This document shows, piece after piece, positions 8,158 to 17,718 of a stretch of 64,000 bases of DNA; position 1 is the first letter of the stretch; every line of letters starts with the position of its first letter. The translations under genes were made by a program, and so were the position numbers. The notes beneath the pieces are model-generated. The model had not been told where the DNA came from. It was given only the letters and a program-made list of their open reading frames with translations, and did not search any database. This DNA is from Mayfieldus sp038040285. GTDB taxonomy: Bacteria; Actinomycetota; Thermoleophilia; Solirubrobacterales; 70-9. Location of the stretch: contig JBBPIN010000005.1 of assembly GCA_038040285.1 (NCBI GenBank), positions 35,392 to 99,391 of the forward strand, given 5' to 3'.

Positions 8158-9299
8158 TTAGATCAGGTCGAGGGAGGAGACCGCGTCGCGCTCCTCCTTC
8201 AGTTCATCGACGCTGGCGTCGATCCNNNNNNNNNNNNNNNNNNNNNNNNNNNNNNNNNNNNNNNNNNNNNNNNNNNNNNNNNNNNNNNNNNNNNNNNNNN
8301 NNNNNNNNNNNNNNNNNNNNNNNNNAGGGAGGAGACCGCGTCGCGCTCCTCCTTCAGTTCATCGACGCTGGCGTCGATCCGCTTGCCCGAGAAGCCGTCG
8401 ATCTCGAGACCCTCGACGATCTGCCACTCCCCGCCTGAGCAGGTGCAGGGGAACCCCGAGATCAGGCCTTCTTCGACCTCGTAGGAGCCGTCCGAGGGAA
8501 CCGACATCGACACCCAGTCGCCCGGCGGAGTGCCGAGCACCCAGTCGTGGACGTGATCGATCGCGGCGTTGGCGGCCGATGCGGCGCTCGAAGCGCCCCG
8601 CTTCTCGATCACCTCCGCGCCGCGCTTCGCGACACGGGGAATGAACTCGTCGGCGATCCACGCCTCGTCGTCGACCTCATCCCAAGCGCTGCTGCCGTTT
8701 ACCTTGGCCTGCACCAGGTCGGGGTACTGGGTGGTCGAGTGGTTGCCCCAGATCGTCATGTTGGTCACCGCCTCGACGCCGACGCCGAGCTTGTTCGCGA
8801 GCTGGCCGATCGCCCGGTTGTGGTCGAGCCTGGTCATCGCGGTGAAGCGCTCGGCCGGCACGTCGGGAGCGTGTGACTTCGCGATCAGGCAATTGGTGTT
8901 GGCCGGATTGCCGACCACCAGTACCTTGACGTCATCGGCAGCGCCCGCGTTGATCGCCTCTCCCTGTGGCTTGAAGATTCCGCCGTTGGCCTCCAGCAGG
9001 TCGGCGCGCTCCATGCCCTTGCTGCGGGGACGGGCCCCGATCAGCAGCGCGACGTTGCAGCCGTCGAACGCGAACTTGGGGTCGTCGCTGATCTCGATTT
9101 TGCTCAGCAGCGGAAACGCGCAGTCGTCGAGCTCCATCGCCGTGCCCTCGGCAGCCCCGATCGCGTCGGGGACCTCCAGCAGGCGCAGCTCCACCGGGGT
9201 GTCGTCGCCGAGCATCTGACCCGAAGCGATCCGGAACAGGATCGCGTAGCCGATCTGGCCGGCGGCGCCGGTGACCGTGACTTTGACTGGACTGCTCAC
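8158..9299 (-). CDS. mdh: malate dehydrogenase (frame interrupted by a false gap)
   Basis: Oxidises malate to oxaloacetate with NAD in the TCA cycle. The N-terminal Rossmann motif TVTGAAGQIGYAIL, VVGNPANTNCLI, RLDHNRAIGQLA and the active-site region TIWGNHSTTQYPD are all present, matching the cytosolic MDH branch of the lactate/malate family. The N block at 8226-8325 is flanked by the same 55 bases (8171-8225 and 8326-8380). Collapsing one copy and the Ns leaves 987 nt, exactly 329 codons, giving 328 residues ending AVSSLDLI. That is the usual family length. The GTG start at 9299 overlaps the icd stop (GTGA), so the two genes form a TCA-cycle operon. Confidence 0.95.
8226..8325. other. scaffold gap 1 (100 N), false: flanks are a 55-bp duplicate
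   Basis: Exactly 100 N. The 55 bases before it (8171-8225) equal the 55 bases after it (8326-8380). This is what is expected when two contigs sharing a 55-mer end are joined by a standard-length gap instead of being merged. Confidence 0.95.
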
Positions 9300-10396
9300 G
9301 CTCTCCTCCTCTGCCCGGCCTGCATCTGCTCGATCACCGCGTCGGCGAATTCCGACGTGCCGACGGCGGTGGGATCGTCGCGGCTCGGCTTCAGATCGTA
9401 GGTGACCTTGTCGCCCTTGGCGATCACCGCGGCGATCGCCCCCTCCATGCGGTCCCCCGCCTCGCCCTCGTCGAGGTGGCGAAGCATCAAGACCCCCGAC
9501 AGCATCAGCGCCGTCGGGTTGACCTTGTTCATCCCCTTGTACTTGGGAGCCGAGCCGTGGGTGGCCTCGAACATCGCCGCCTCGGTGCCGATGTTGGCCC
9601 CCGGCGCCAGTCCGAGACCGCCGATCATCCCCGCCCCGAGGTCGGAGACAATGTCGCCGTAGAGGTTTGGCAGCACGATCACGTCGTACTCCTCGGGCCG
9701 CGAGACCAGCTGGTTGCAGAGGTTGTCGATGATCCGGTCCTCGAACTCGATCTCGGGGTGGCGCTCGGCGACCTTGCGGGCGATGTCCAGAAACAGACCG
9801 TCGGAGAACTTCATGATGTTGGCCTTGTGCGCCGCGGTGACCTTGCGGCGCCCGTTGCTCTTCGCGTACTCGAAGGCCGCCTCGACGATCCGCTCGCTGC
9901 CGAACACCGAGATCGGCTTGATCGAGATCCCCGAGTGCTCGCGAATCTGACCGGCGTCGAGCGAGGCGACGAACTTGCGCATCTTCTCGGCCCCCTCGGA
10001 GTCGACCTCGAACTCGATCCCGGCGTAGAGGTCCTCGGTGTTCTCGCGCACGAGCACCATGTCGACCTGATCGAAGTGGGAGCGCACGCCCTCGTACAGC
10101 TTGCAGGGGCGGATGCAGGCGTAGAGGTCGAGCTCCTTGCGCAGCTGCACGTTGATCGAGCGAAAGCCGGCGCCGACCGGCGTCGTCGTCGGGCCCTTGA
10201 TCCCGACCTTGGTCCGCTTGATCGACTCCAGGGTGCGATCGGGAAACGGGGTGCCCTCGTCCGCGTAGACGCCTTCCCCGGCCGGCTGCTCGTCCCAGGC
10301 GAACTCCACGCCGGTCGCCTCCAGTACCCGCCGCGTCGCCTCGACGAGCTCGGGACCCGTGCCGTCCCCGCGGATCAACGTCACTTCGTGCCCCAT
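9296..10396 (-). CDS. icd: isocitrate dehydrogenase (NAD type; isocitrate/isopropylmalate dehydrogenase family)
   Basis: A 366-residue decarboxylating dehydrogenase. Motifs: LIRGDGTGPEL at the N-terminus, the substrate Ser/Arg segment RSINVQLRKELDLYACIRP (residues ~79-97), ENTEDLYAGIEFE, the catalytic Lys in AAHKANIMK, the metal-binding NLYGDIVSDLGAG and the cofactor loop THGSAPKYKGMNKVNP. ENTEDLYAGIE rather than the isopropylmalate RELTGG motif points to isocitrate. It is the first gene of a pair with mdh (4-base overlap) and is divergent from the acyl-CoA dehydrogenase, with only 49 bp between the starts. Confidence 0.9.
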   Translation of the reverse strand: MGHEVTLIRGDGTGPELVEATRRVLEATGVEFAWDEQPAGEGVYADEGTPFPDRTLESIKRTKVGIKGPTTTPVGAGFRSINVQLRKELDLYACIRPCKLYEGVRSHFDQVDMVLVRENTEDLYAGIEFEVDSEGAEKMRKFVASLDAGQIREHSGISIKPISVFGSERIVEAAFEYAKSNGRRKVTAAHKANIMKFSDGLFLDIARKVAERHPEIEFEDRIIDNLCNQLVSRPEEYDVIVLPNLYGDIVSDLGAGMIGGLGLAPGANIGTEAAMFEATHGSAPKYKGMNKVNPTALMLSGVLMLRHLDEGEAGDRMEGAIAAVIAKGDKVTYDLKPSRDDPTAVGTSEFADAVIEQMQAGQRRRA

Positions 10397-10445
10397 CGGC
10401 GGGGCATCCTATAGACGGCCCGGCCTCTCGCCTACCATTGGCGCT

Positions 10446-12271
10446 GTGGCAACCGTAGAGCGCCCCAGCCACGCGACCCACGAGGTCACCAACCAGCCCC
10501 CGCCGCTCGAGGGCTTCAATTCCTTCGAGCAGGATCACCCGATGATCGAGGCGCTTCGCAGGGAGGGCGCCGATTGGGCTGAGGGGCGGGCCCGCGAATG
10601 GGGCAAGGTCTGCGGCTCGGCGCAGGTGATCCGCTGGGGTTTCGAGGCGAACGAGAAAAAGCCTGTCCTGCGCACCCACGACCGCTCCGGCAACCGCATC
10701 GACGAGGTCGAGTTCGACAGCTCCTGGCACGAGCTGATGCGGCTCGGGATCTCGGAGGGGTTGCACGCGTCGCCCTGGCGCGAGCCCGGTCCGGGAGCCC
10801 ACGTGGCGAGGGCGGGGCTCTTCATGCTGCTGATGCAGGCCGAGGGCGGCGTCGGCTGCCCGATGTCGATGACCTACTCCGGAATCCCGGCGCTGCGGGC
10901 GCAGCCCGAGCTGGCCGAGGAATGGGAGCCGCGCTTCCTCTCGCTCGACTACGACCAGCGCTTCATCCCGCCCGACCAGAAGCGCGGCGCCCTGTGCGGG
11001 ATGGCGATGACCGAGAAGCAGGGCGGTTCCGACGTGCGCGCCAACACCACCGTCGCCGAGCCACTGAACGGCGGCGGGCCCGGCGCCGAGTACGAGATCA
11101 CCGGCCACAAATGGTTCTGTTCGGCGCCGATGTGCGACGCCTTCCTGGTCCTCGCCCAGGCCGACGATGGTCTCTCCTGCTTCCTGATGCCGCGCTGGAC
11201 CCCGGACGGCGAGCGCAATCGCTTCCACCTCCAACGCCTCAAGGACAAGCTCGGCAACCGCTCCAACGCCTCGAGTGAGGTTGAGTTCCGCGCCGCCTGG
11301 GCGCGCCTGATCGGCGAGGAGGGGCGCGGCATCCCGACGATCATCGAGATGGTCAACCACACCCGTCTCGACTGCGTGATCGGCTCGACGGCGGGGATGC
11401 GGGCTGGCGTCGCCCAGGCGACCTGGCACGCGGCGCACCGTTCCGCCTTCGGCAAGCTGCTTGCCGAGCAGCCGCTGATGCGCAACGTGCTCGCCGACCT
11501 CTGCGTGGAATCCGAGGCGGCGACGATCTCCTCGCTGCGCCTCGCCCGCGCATACGACGAGGTTGCGGCCGGCGACGAGGACGCGGGGCGATTCCGGCGA
11601 CTCGCCAACGCGGTGCTCAAGTACTGGATCTGCAAGCGCGGCCCCGCCCACGCGGTCGAGGCCCTGGAGTGCCTGGGCGGAAACGGCTACGTCGAGGAGT
11701 CGGGGATGCCGCGGCTGTACCGGGAGAGCCCGCTGTCCTCGATCTGGGAGGGGTCGGGCAACGTGCAGTGCCTCGACGTTCTACGGGCGATGGTCCGCCA
11801 CCCCGAGGCGCTGGAGGCATTCTTCGCCGAGGTCGGCGAGGGGTCGGCGGCAGAGCCGCGGCTGGATGCCTTCGCCAAGCAGCTCCGCGACCAGCTCTCC
11901 TCCGATCCCGAGACAATGGAGGCGCGGGCGCGCCTGCTGGTCGAGCACATGGCGCTGGCGCTCCAGGGGTCGCTGCTGGTCCGCTTCGGCGACCCCGCGG
12001 TCGCCGACGCCTTCTGCGCCTCTCGCCTTGCCGGCGATTGGGGCAGGGTCTTCGGGACGCTGCCCCCGGGCACCGACTTCGAGCGGATCGTCGAGCGCCA
12101 CACNNNNNNNNNNNNNNNNNNNNNNNNNNNNNNNNNNNNNNNNNNNNNNNNNNNNNNNNNNNNNNNNNNNNNNNNNNNNNNNNNNNNNNNNNNNNNNNNN
12201 NNNTCTTCGGGACGCTGCCCCCGGGCACCGACTTCGAGCGGATCGTCGAGCGCCACACCCCGGCGCAATAG
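10446..12271 (+). CDS. AidB-type acyl-CoA dehydrogenase (frame interrupted by a false gap)
   Basis: Collapsing the duplicated 55-mer around the N block leaves 1671 nt (557 codons), a 556-residue flavoprotein, close to E. coli AidB in length. An AidB-like N-terminal domain (FNSFEQDHPMIEALRREGA) precedes a standard acyl-CoA dehydrogenase core: MAMTEKQGGSDVRANTT (FAD/substrate loop), GHKWFCSAPMCDAFLV, and LGGNGYVEESGMPRLYRES followed by IWEGSGNVQCLDVLRA, which is diagnostic of the AidB/isovaleryl-CoA group. It ends HTPAQ. Role could be fatty/branched acyl-CoA oxidation or, as for AidB, alkylation-stress protection. GTG start at 10446, 49 bp from divergent icd. Confidence 0.9.
12104..12203. other. 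scaffold gap 2 (100 N), false: flanks are a 55-bp duplicate
   Basis: Bases 12049-12103 equal 12204-12258. Removing the Ns and one copy keeps the acyl-CoA dehydrogenase in frame to its stop at 12271. Confidence 0.95.
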
Positions 12272-12277
12272 GTGTTG

Positions 12278-12325
12278 GCCGGCGCGTTGCGCGCCGGCAC
12301 ATGCGTGTCAGGCGGCGAAGCCGCC
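12278..12325. terminator. 48-nt double hairpin, copy 2
   Basis: A 9-bp stem GCCGGCGCG/CGCGCCGGC with TTG loop (12278-12298), a 12-nt linker ending GCGTGTCA, and a 6-bp stem GGCGGC/GCCGCC with GAA loop (12311-12325). It has the same length, loops and linker end as copy 1 but compensated stem bases. It lies between the 3' ends of the acyl-CoA dehydrogenase gene and the small membrane protein gene. Confidence 0.7.
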
Positions 12326-12338
12326 GCAAGTGTGGACG

Positions 12339-12467
12339 TCAGCTGAGAACGGTCACCAGCACCGCGACCGCGATCGCGGCGCCGACCAGGCCGCCAACCA
12401 GATCGCAGATCAGCAGCCAGCGTGCCCCGAGCCGCTGCACGTCTTGCCTGATTTCGAATACGCCCAT
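12339..12467 (-). CDS. small single-pass membrane protein, unknown function
   Basis: A 42-residue frame, MGVFEIRQDVQRLGARWLLI at its start, with a hydrophobic C-terminal half (LVGGLVGAAIAVAVLVTVLS) long enough for one membrane helix. Codon third positions are strongly G/C, as in neighbouring genes, which supports coding. An in-frame ATG two codons upstream (12473) is also possible. It converges on the acyl-CoA dehydrogenase gene through the double hairpin. Confidence 0.5.
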   Translation of the reverse strand: MGVFEIRQDVQRLGARWLLICDLVGGLVGAAIAVAVLVTVLS

Positions 12468-12661
12468 GTGCATTTGCTTAATTCACGCTAATAGATCGGA
12501 CACCTTTTGGGTAGCACTCTCCTGGGCGACAAGCGCCAATCATCACTAACGATCGTCGCGCGCCGGGAAAAGGGTCCTCCGTACACCTGAAGGGCGACTA
12601 AACCCAGCGCTCGTCGAGGCGCCGGATCAGCGCAATCGCAGCGCCCGCCTACCATCTAGGC

Positions 12662-13825
12662 ATGGGCGGTGGCTCGATAACCCTCTTTCACGTGCGCGGA
12701 ATCCGGATCGCGGTCGACTGGTCGTGGCTCATCGTGCTGTTTTTGATCATCTTCTGGCTCACCGGCGTCTACCGGGACCTGCTGGGTGAGCCCAACTCCT
12801 CCTCGGTGCCCTATGTGCTCGCCGTCGCGAGCGCCTTCGGTTTCTTCGGCTCGATCCTCCTGCATGAGCTGGGCCATGCCTTCGTCGCGATCCGCCGCGG
12901 CGTCGGCATCTCCAGCATCCAGCTGTGGATATTCGGCGGGGTGGCGCGTATGGAGCGTGATGCGGACTCACCGGCCACGGAATTCCAGATCGCCGTCGCT
13001 GGCCCGCTCGTCACCCTGGCGATTGTCGTCGCTCTGACGGCGATCGGGCTCGTCGCCGCCGGCCCCTCCGACTTCTGGGATGCCATGCCTTTGCAGACCC
13101 GCGCTTCGGTCTCTTCCGGAGCACTTGCGGCGATCGCCTGGCTGGCCTCGGTAAACGCCCTGATCCTGGTCTTCAACCTGCTGCCCGCCTTCCCGATGGA
13201 CGGCGGACGAATCGCGCGCGCGTTCGTCTGGTGGCGGACCGGCAACCGCAACGCGGCCACCCGCTTCGCCGCCACCCTCGGCCAGGGGTTCGCCTACCTG
13301 TTCATCGCGGTCGGCATCCTGCTGTTCATCAGCGGGGCTACGTTCGATGGCATCTGGCTGGCGCTGATCGGCGTGATGATCAACGGCTCGGCGCGCGCCG
13401 CCGCCTTTCAAACCGCGATCAGCAGCCGAATCGAGGGGATGCGGGTCGCCGACGTAATGGACACCGAGCCGGTCGCGATCCCCGACGAGCTGAGTGTCGA
13501 GAAGGCCCTCGACGAGTACTTCCTGCGCTACCGCTGGCCATGGTTCCCGGTCGTCGACGCCGCGCAGCGGTTCAAAGGGCTGTTGATTCGCGAAAGCGCC
13601 GACGAAGTGCCAGAGGTGAGCCGGGCGACGGCCCGTGTCGGCGAGCTGATCGAGCCCGACCCGGGGTCGCTGCACGTCAGTGAGGACACGCCGCTCGACG
13701 CGCTGCTCGGCAATGAGGCGCTGCGCCGACTTGGGGCACTGATGGCGGTCGACGCCGACGGTCGCCTGCGCGGCGTGATCACCGCCGAGGCGGTCGGCCG
13801 GGCGCTGCGCGGCGACGAGACCTGA
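12662..13825 (+). CDS. site-2 protease family M50 metalloprotease with C-terminal CBS region
   Basis: A 387-residue intramembrane zinc protease. HELGH (near residue 69) and FNLLPAFPMDGGR (near residue 175) are the two zinc-ligand motifs, within six or so membrane helices. The C-terminal ~130 residues (from RVADVMDTEPVAIPDELSVE) form a CBS-pair-like domain, as in Rv2869c-unlike, M50B-type CBS-containing S2Ps. Such enzymes release membrane-bound regulators; the substrate is unknown and no anti-sigma gene is nearby. Start at ATG 12662; the 188 bp upstream hold no other gene. Confidence 0.92.
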   Translation: MGGGSITLFHVRGIRIAVDWSWLIVLFLIIFWLTGVYRDLLGEPNSSSVPYVLAVASAFGFFGSILLHELGHAFVAIRRGVGISSIQLWIFGGVARMERDADSPATEFQIAVAGPLVTLAIVVALTAIGLVAAGPSDFWDAMPLQTRASVSSGALAAIAWLASVNALILVFNLLPAFPMDGGRIARAFVWWRTGNRNAATRFAATLGQGFAYLFIAVGILLFISGATFDGIWLALIGVMINGSARAAAFQTAISSRIEGMRVADVMDTEPVAIPDELSVEKALDEYFLRYRWPWFPVVDAAQRFKGLLIRESADEVPEVSRATARVGELIEPDPGSLHVSEDTPLDALLGNEALRRLGALMAVDADGRLRGVITAEAVGRALRGDET

Positions 13826-13906
13826 ACGGTCCCCGTCTCAGCACCGGGCAGCGCCGGCTTTCGGCGCCGCCGGGCCCCTGTTACGCGCGTATAGGATGCG
13901 ATCAAG

Positions 13907-15595
13907 GTGCCTGACCACGACGTATTGGTGATCGGAGCCGGCCTGGCGGGGCAGCGCGCCGCATTGGCGGCCGCCGAGGAGGGGGTCTCGGTAGGAATCG
14001 TCAGCAAGGTCCACCCGATCCGCTCGCACTCAAACGCCGCCCAGGGAGGCATCAACGCGGCGCTCAATCCCGACGACTCCTGGGAGTCGCACGCGTTCGA
14101 CACAGTCAAGGGCTCCGACTACCTCGGCGACCAGGACGCGATCGAGATCATGTGCCGGGAGGCGCCGGAGGAGATCCTCCACCTCGAGCACCTCGGGGTC
14201 ACATTCCACCGCAACGAGGAGGGAAAGCTAGGGACCCGCGCCTTCGGCGGCGCCTCGCAGGCGCGCACCTACTACGTGGCCGACATCACCGGCCAAGCGA
14301 TCATGCACGTCCTCTACGAGCAGCTGATGAAGTACTCCGACGCGATCGCCCGCTACGAGGAGTGGTTCTCCACCGCGCTGGCGCTGGACGACGATGGCAA
14401 TTGCTGTGGCGTGGTGACCCGCAACGTCGCCGACGGAACGATGGAGCTGTTCCGCGCCAAGGCGGTGATCCTGGCCACGGGCGGCAACGGGCAGGCCTAC
14501 AAGCCGACCACCAACGCGCTGATCTGCACCGGCGACGGCATGGCGATGGCCTACCGGGTGGGAGCGAAGCTGATGGACATGGAGATGGTCCAGTACCACC
14601 CGACCACCCTGGCCGGCAAGGGCTTCCTGATCACCGAGGGCGCTCGCGGCGAGGGCGCCCACCTGCTGAACGCCAACGGCGAGCGCTTCATGGAGAAGTA
14701 CGCGCCCAACAAGATGGAGCTGGCCTCGCGCGATGTGGTCTCGCGCGCCGAGCAGACCGAGATCAACGAGGGACGCGGCTTTCCCGACGGCACCGTGGCG
14801 CTCGACATCACGGTCGTGCCGCGCAAGCGAATCCACGAGGCGCTGCGGGAGATCGTGCTTGTCGGCCGCGACTTCGCCGGCGTCGACATCACCCGCGAGC
14901 CGATTCACATAAAGCCGGGCAACCACTACGCGATGGGCGGCGTGCGGACCGACACCAAGGGCGCGACCGAGATTCCGGGCCTCTACGCCGCCGGCGAGGT
15001 CGCCTGTGTTTCAGTGCACGGCGGCAACCGGCTGGGCGCCAACTCGCTGCTCGACACGCTGATCTTCGGCAAGCACTCCGGCAAGGACGCCGCAGAGCGC
15101 GCCAAGCACAGGGAGCTGTCGATGGCCTCGGAGGCGACCCTCCGCGACGAGGAGGCGGGGATCGAGGAGATCGCCGGCCGCGAGAAGGGCTCTGGCCCCC
15201 GGATCTCTGAGATCCGCACCGATTTGGGAAAGATCATGGACGAGCACGTGAGCGTGTTCCGCGACGAGGCCGGGATCAAGGTCGCCCTGGAGACCGTCAA
15301 GGAGCTCAAGGAGCGCGCCAAGACCGCCTACATCGACGACCGCGGCGCGATCTTCAACCAGGACGTCCTGGGAGCGCTCGAGCTGGGTTACATGCTGGAC
15401 TGCGCGGAATGCATCTGCGTGGGGGCGCTGCATCGCACCGAGAGCCGCGGTGCCCAGTACCGGACCGACTTCCCGGAGCGAAATGATGGAGAGTGGTTGA
15501 AGCACATCAACCTCTCGATGAACGGGGACGGGCCGCAGATCAGCTATTCAGACGTGACGATCACGCAGTGGCAACCGGAGGCAAGGACGTACTGA
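13907..15595 (+). CDS. sdhA: succinate dehydrogenase flavoprotein subunit
   Basis: A 562-residue FAD subunit that oxidises succinate to fumarate. DVLVIGAGLAGQRAALAAAE is the dinucleotide fold; SHSNAAQGGINAAL carries the flavin-linking His; GNHYAMGGVRTD and GLYAAGEVACVSVHGGNRLG are standard substrate/FAD motifs. Length and order match SdhA/FrdA. GTG start at 13907 preceded by AAGG. First gene of a three-gene operon with sdhB (39 bp downstream) and the HdrB-like subunit. Confidence 0.96.
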   Translation: MPDHDVLVIGAGLAGQRAALAAAEEGVSVGIVSKVHPIRSHSNAAQGGINAALNPDDSWESHAFDTVKGSDYLGDQDAIEIMCREAPEEILHLEHLGVTFHRNEEGKLGTRAFGGASQARTYYVADITGQAIMHVLYEQLMKYSDAIARYEEWFSTALALDDDGNCCGVVTRNVADGTMELFRAKAVILATGGNGQAYKPTTNALICTGDGMAMAYRVGAKLMDMEMVQYHPTTLAGKGFLITEGARGEGAHLLNANGERFMEKYAPNKMELASRDVVSRAEQTEINEGRGFPDGTVALDITVVPRKRIHEALREIVLVGRDFAGVDITREPIHIKPGNHYAMGGVRTDTKGATEIPGLYAAGEVACVSVHGGNRLGANSLLDTLIFGKHSGKDAAERAKHRELSMASEATLRDEEAGIEEIAGREKGSGPRISEIRTDLGKIMDEHVSVFRDEAGIKVALETVKELKERAKTAYIDDRGAIFNQDVLGALELGYMLDCAECICVGALHRTESRGAQYRTDFPERNDGEWLKHINLSMNGDGPQISYSDVTITQWQPEARTY

Positions 15596-15597
15596 GA

Positions 15598-15621
15598 TAG
15601 TCGCTAGTTGCTAGTCGCTAG
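15598..15621. repeat. short repeat in the sdhA-sdhB spacer
   Basis: TAGTCGCTAG occurs twice (15598-15607 and 15612-15621), separated by TTGC. It fills most of the spacer before the sdhB ribosome site. A related low-complexity tract (units like GTTGCTCG) lies inside dnaX at 28797-28835. Confidence 0.6.
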
Positions 15622-15634
15622 AGAGCAGAGACCA

Positions 15635-16810
15635 ATGGCCGAGTACACACTGAAGATCAGGCGCTACCAACCGGAAGCTGGTGGCGGTCCCTATTGGGAG
15701 GAGTTCAAGGTCGAGCTGGAGGAGTCGCTGTCGGTGCTCGACGGCATCCTCCAGGTCAAGGACCGCGACGACGGCAGCCTCGCCGTGCGCTGCTCCTGCC
15801 GGGCGGCGATCTGCGGCTCCTGCGGGGTGAAGATCAACGGCGAGTCGACGCTGGCCTGCAAGACCCAGCTGCGCCACGCGCACGAGGCCGCCAACCGGCG
15901 CAATGGGAGTGCCAACGACAGCGGCACGCCCGGAAGCGGAGCTGAGGACGTGCCGCAACCCATTGTTGTCGAGCCGATGGGAAACATGCCGGTGATCAAG
16001 GACCTGGTCACCGACATGGAGTCGACCCACTGGGCGAAGATCCGCCGCGTCACCCCGTGGCTGCTGCCGGCCGGCGATCCCCCCGAGCGCGAGTACGTGG
16101 TTCCACCGGAGTCGATGATCGACGTCACCCAGTCGATGGCCTGCATCCAATGCGGCGCCTGCGTCTCAGCCTGCCTCTCGATGGAGGTCGATCCGGGATT
16201 CATCGGGCCCGCCGCGCTTGCCAAGGCCTACCGCTTCGTCGGCGACCCGCGCGACGCGGAGACCCGCGAGCGCCTCCACGACCTGGCCCAGGACCCGCAC
16301 GGGATCTATGACTGCACCCACTGCTTCAGCTGCATCGACGCCTGTCCGAAGGGCGTCGCGCCGATGGACCAGATCATGCGGTTGCGCCGCCTCGCCGGCC
16401 ACGAGGAGGGGATCGACGACGTCAACAACGGCCATCGCCACGAAGAGGCCTTCACGAAGATGATCCGCAAGAAGGGCACCAACGACGAGGCCCTTCTGCT
16501 GCAGGAGTCCTACGCCCCGGGGATCAAGGGCAAGCTGAAGCCGCCCCGCGGGGCCGTCAAGGCGCTGATCGAGTCGCTGCCGACCGCGATCCGCGGAATC
16601 CGGACCGGCAAGATGCGCTCGCTGCCGAAGCTGATTCCCGGGGTCCACGCCAAGCTTCCTGCCGGCGCCCAGGACGAGGTCGAGCAGATCTACGAGCACG
16701 CCGAGCAGCACCGCGAGGAGCTCAACCTCTACATCAAGGGCGAGGAGCCCGATGAGGAGGCCCCCGAAGCCGCCGTCGAGCCCGAGCCCGACGAGGAGGG
16801 AGAGCAGTGA
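15635..16810 (+). CDS. sdhB: succinate dehydrogenase iron-sulfur subunit, non-classical (two 4Fe-4S motifs)
   Basis: A 391-residue iron-sulfur subunit. The N-terminal ferredoxin domain has CSCRAAICGSCG (Cys 53, 55, 60, 63) and a later Cys 75 for the 2Fe-2S centre. The C-terminal domain has CIQCGACVSAC (about 170) and CTHCFSCIDACPKG (about 227). The last motif has four cysteines in 4Fe-4S spacing instead of the classical CHxxxxC 3Fe-4S pattern. A Ser/Gly-rich insert (about 90-115) separates the domains, and an acidic ~130-residue tail follows the clusters. Classical SdhB is about 240 residues. ATG 15635; its stop overlaps the next start (GTGA). Confidence 0.93.
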   Translation: MAEYTLKIRRYQPEAGGGPYWEEFKVELEESLSVLDGILQVKDRDDGSLAVRCSCRAAICGSCGVKINGESTLACKTQLRHAHEAANRRNGSANDSGTPGSGAEDVPQPIVVEPMGNMPVIKDLVTDMESTHWAKIRRVTPWLLPAGDPPEREYVVPPESMIDVTQSMACIQCGACVSACLSMEVDPGFIGPAALAKAYRFVGDPRDAETRERLHDLAQDPHGIYDCTHCFSCIDACPKGVAPMDQIMRLRRLAGHEEGIDDVNNGHRHEEAFTKMIRKKGTNDEALLLQESYAPGIKGKLKPPRGAVKALIESLPTAIRGIRTGKMRSLPKLIPGVHAKLPAGAQDEVEQIYEHAEQHREELNLYIKGEEPDEEAPEAAVEPEPDEEGEQ

Positions 16811-17718
16811 GTCCGGAGCTCAAGGTCGCCTACTGGCCAGGCTGCGTCTCGCGCGGCTTCACGCCCGAGCTGCACGGCTCGATGGCGCTGACCGCCGAGC
16901 GGCTCGGGATCGAGATGGTGGAGCTGGATCGCGCCAACTGCTGCGGCGCCGGGGTGATCGCCGAGCACAACCAGGAGCTGGCCGACACGTTGAACGCGCG
17001 CACCTTCGCACTCGCCCAGCAGACTGGTCTGCCGATGATGAACATCTGCTCGACCTGTCAGGGCGCGCAATCAGAGTGCCAGCAACGCCTCGACGCCGAC
17101 TCCGCCTACCGCGCCCACATCAACGAGACGCTCTCTGGGGCGGGGCTCGAATACGAGAAGGGCAAGGACGGCTGGACCAACAAGAACTTCCTCTGGCTGC
17201 TGGTCGAGGACTACGGGCTCGACGAGCTGAAGTCGAAGGTGACCCGTCCCCTTTCAGGTTTGCGGGTCGGCCCCTTCTACGGATGCTACGTCGTGCGCCC
17301 CAAGGACCGGCTCGGCTACGAGGAGCACCCGGAGCGCGACCTCTACCTCGAGCAGGTGATCGAAGCGCTCGGGGGCGAGGTGGTCGAGTACGACGGCGCC
17401 CGCAAGTGCTGCGGCTTCCCGGTGATCACGATGAACCGGGAGACGTCGCTGCGCCAGGCGGGCACCCACATCGGCGACGCCCTCGACGCGGACGCCGATT
17501 GCCTGGTCACCCCCTGCCCACTCTGCCACCTCAACCTTGACATGCAGCAGCCGGAGGCCGCGAAGATCGTCAACCGCGATCTCGGGCTGGCGGTGCTGCA
17601 CCTGCCGCAGCTCGTCGGGCTGGCGCTCGGATTCGAGCCCAAGCAGCTGGGGATGCGCAAGCACATCGCCTCGACCGGTTGGGTCGAGGAGCGACTCGGC
17701 GCGCTGGCGACCGCGTAG
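16807..17718 (+). CDS. HdrB-like CCG-domain subunit of succinate:quinone reductase (type E)
   Basis: A 303-residue protein with two cysteine-rich CCG domains. The first runs from YWPGCVSRGF through NCCGAG to CSTCQG; the second from FYGCYVVRPK through KCCGFP to CPLCHLNL. This is the heterodisulfide-reductase B fold that replaces the transmembrane cytochrome b anchor in non-classical (type E) succinate:quinone reductases of some archaea and bacteria. It should pass electrons from SdhB to quinone or another acceptor at the membrane surface. GTG start overlaps the sdhB stop by four bases. No SdhC/SdhD membrane anchor gene follows. Confidence 0.9.
   Translation: MSPELKVAYWPGCVSRGFTPELHGSMALTAERLGIEMVELDRANCCGAGVIAEHNQELADTLNARTFALAQQTGLPMMNICSTCQGAQSECQQRLDADSAYRAHINETLSGAGLEYEKGKDGWTNKNFLWLLVEDYGLDELKSKVTRPLSGLRVGPFYGCYVVRPKDRLGYEEHPERDLYLEQVIEALGGEVVEYDGARKCCGFPVITMNRETSLRQAGTHIGDALDADADCLVTPCPLCHLNLDMQQPEAAKIVNRDLGLAVLHLPQLVGLALGFEPKQLGMRKHIASTGWVEERLGALATA

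Noticed and set aside
8199..11651. A 1150-codon minus-strand frame running through malate dehydrogenase and across icd
   Set aside because: It joins mdh to out-of-frame sequence antisense or shifted relative to icd and the acyl-CoA dehydrogenase. The real genes overlap by four bases and are separate.
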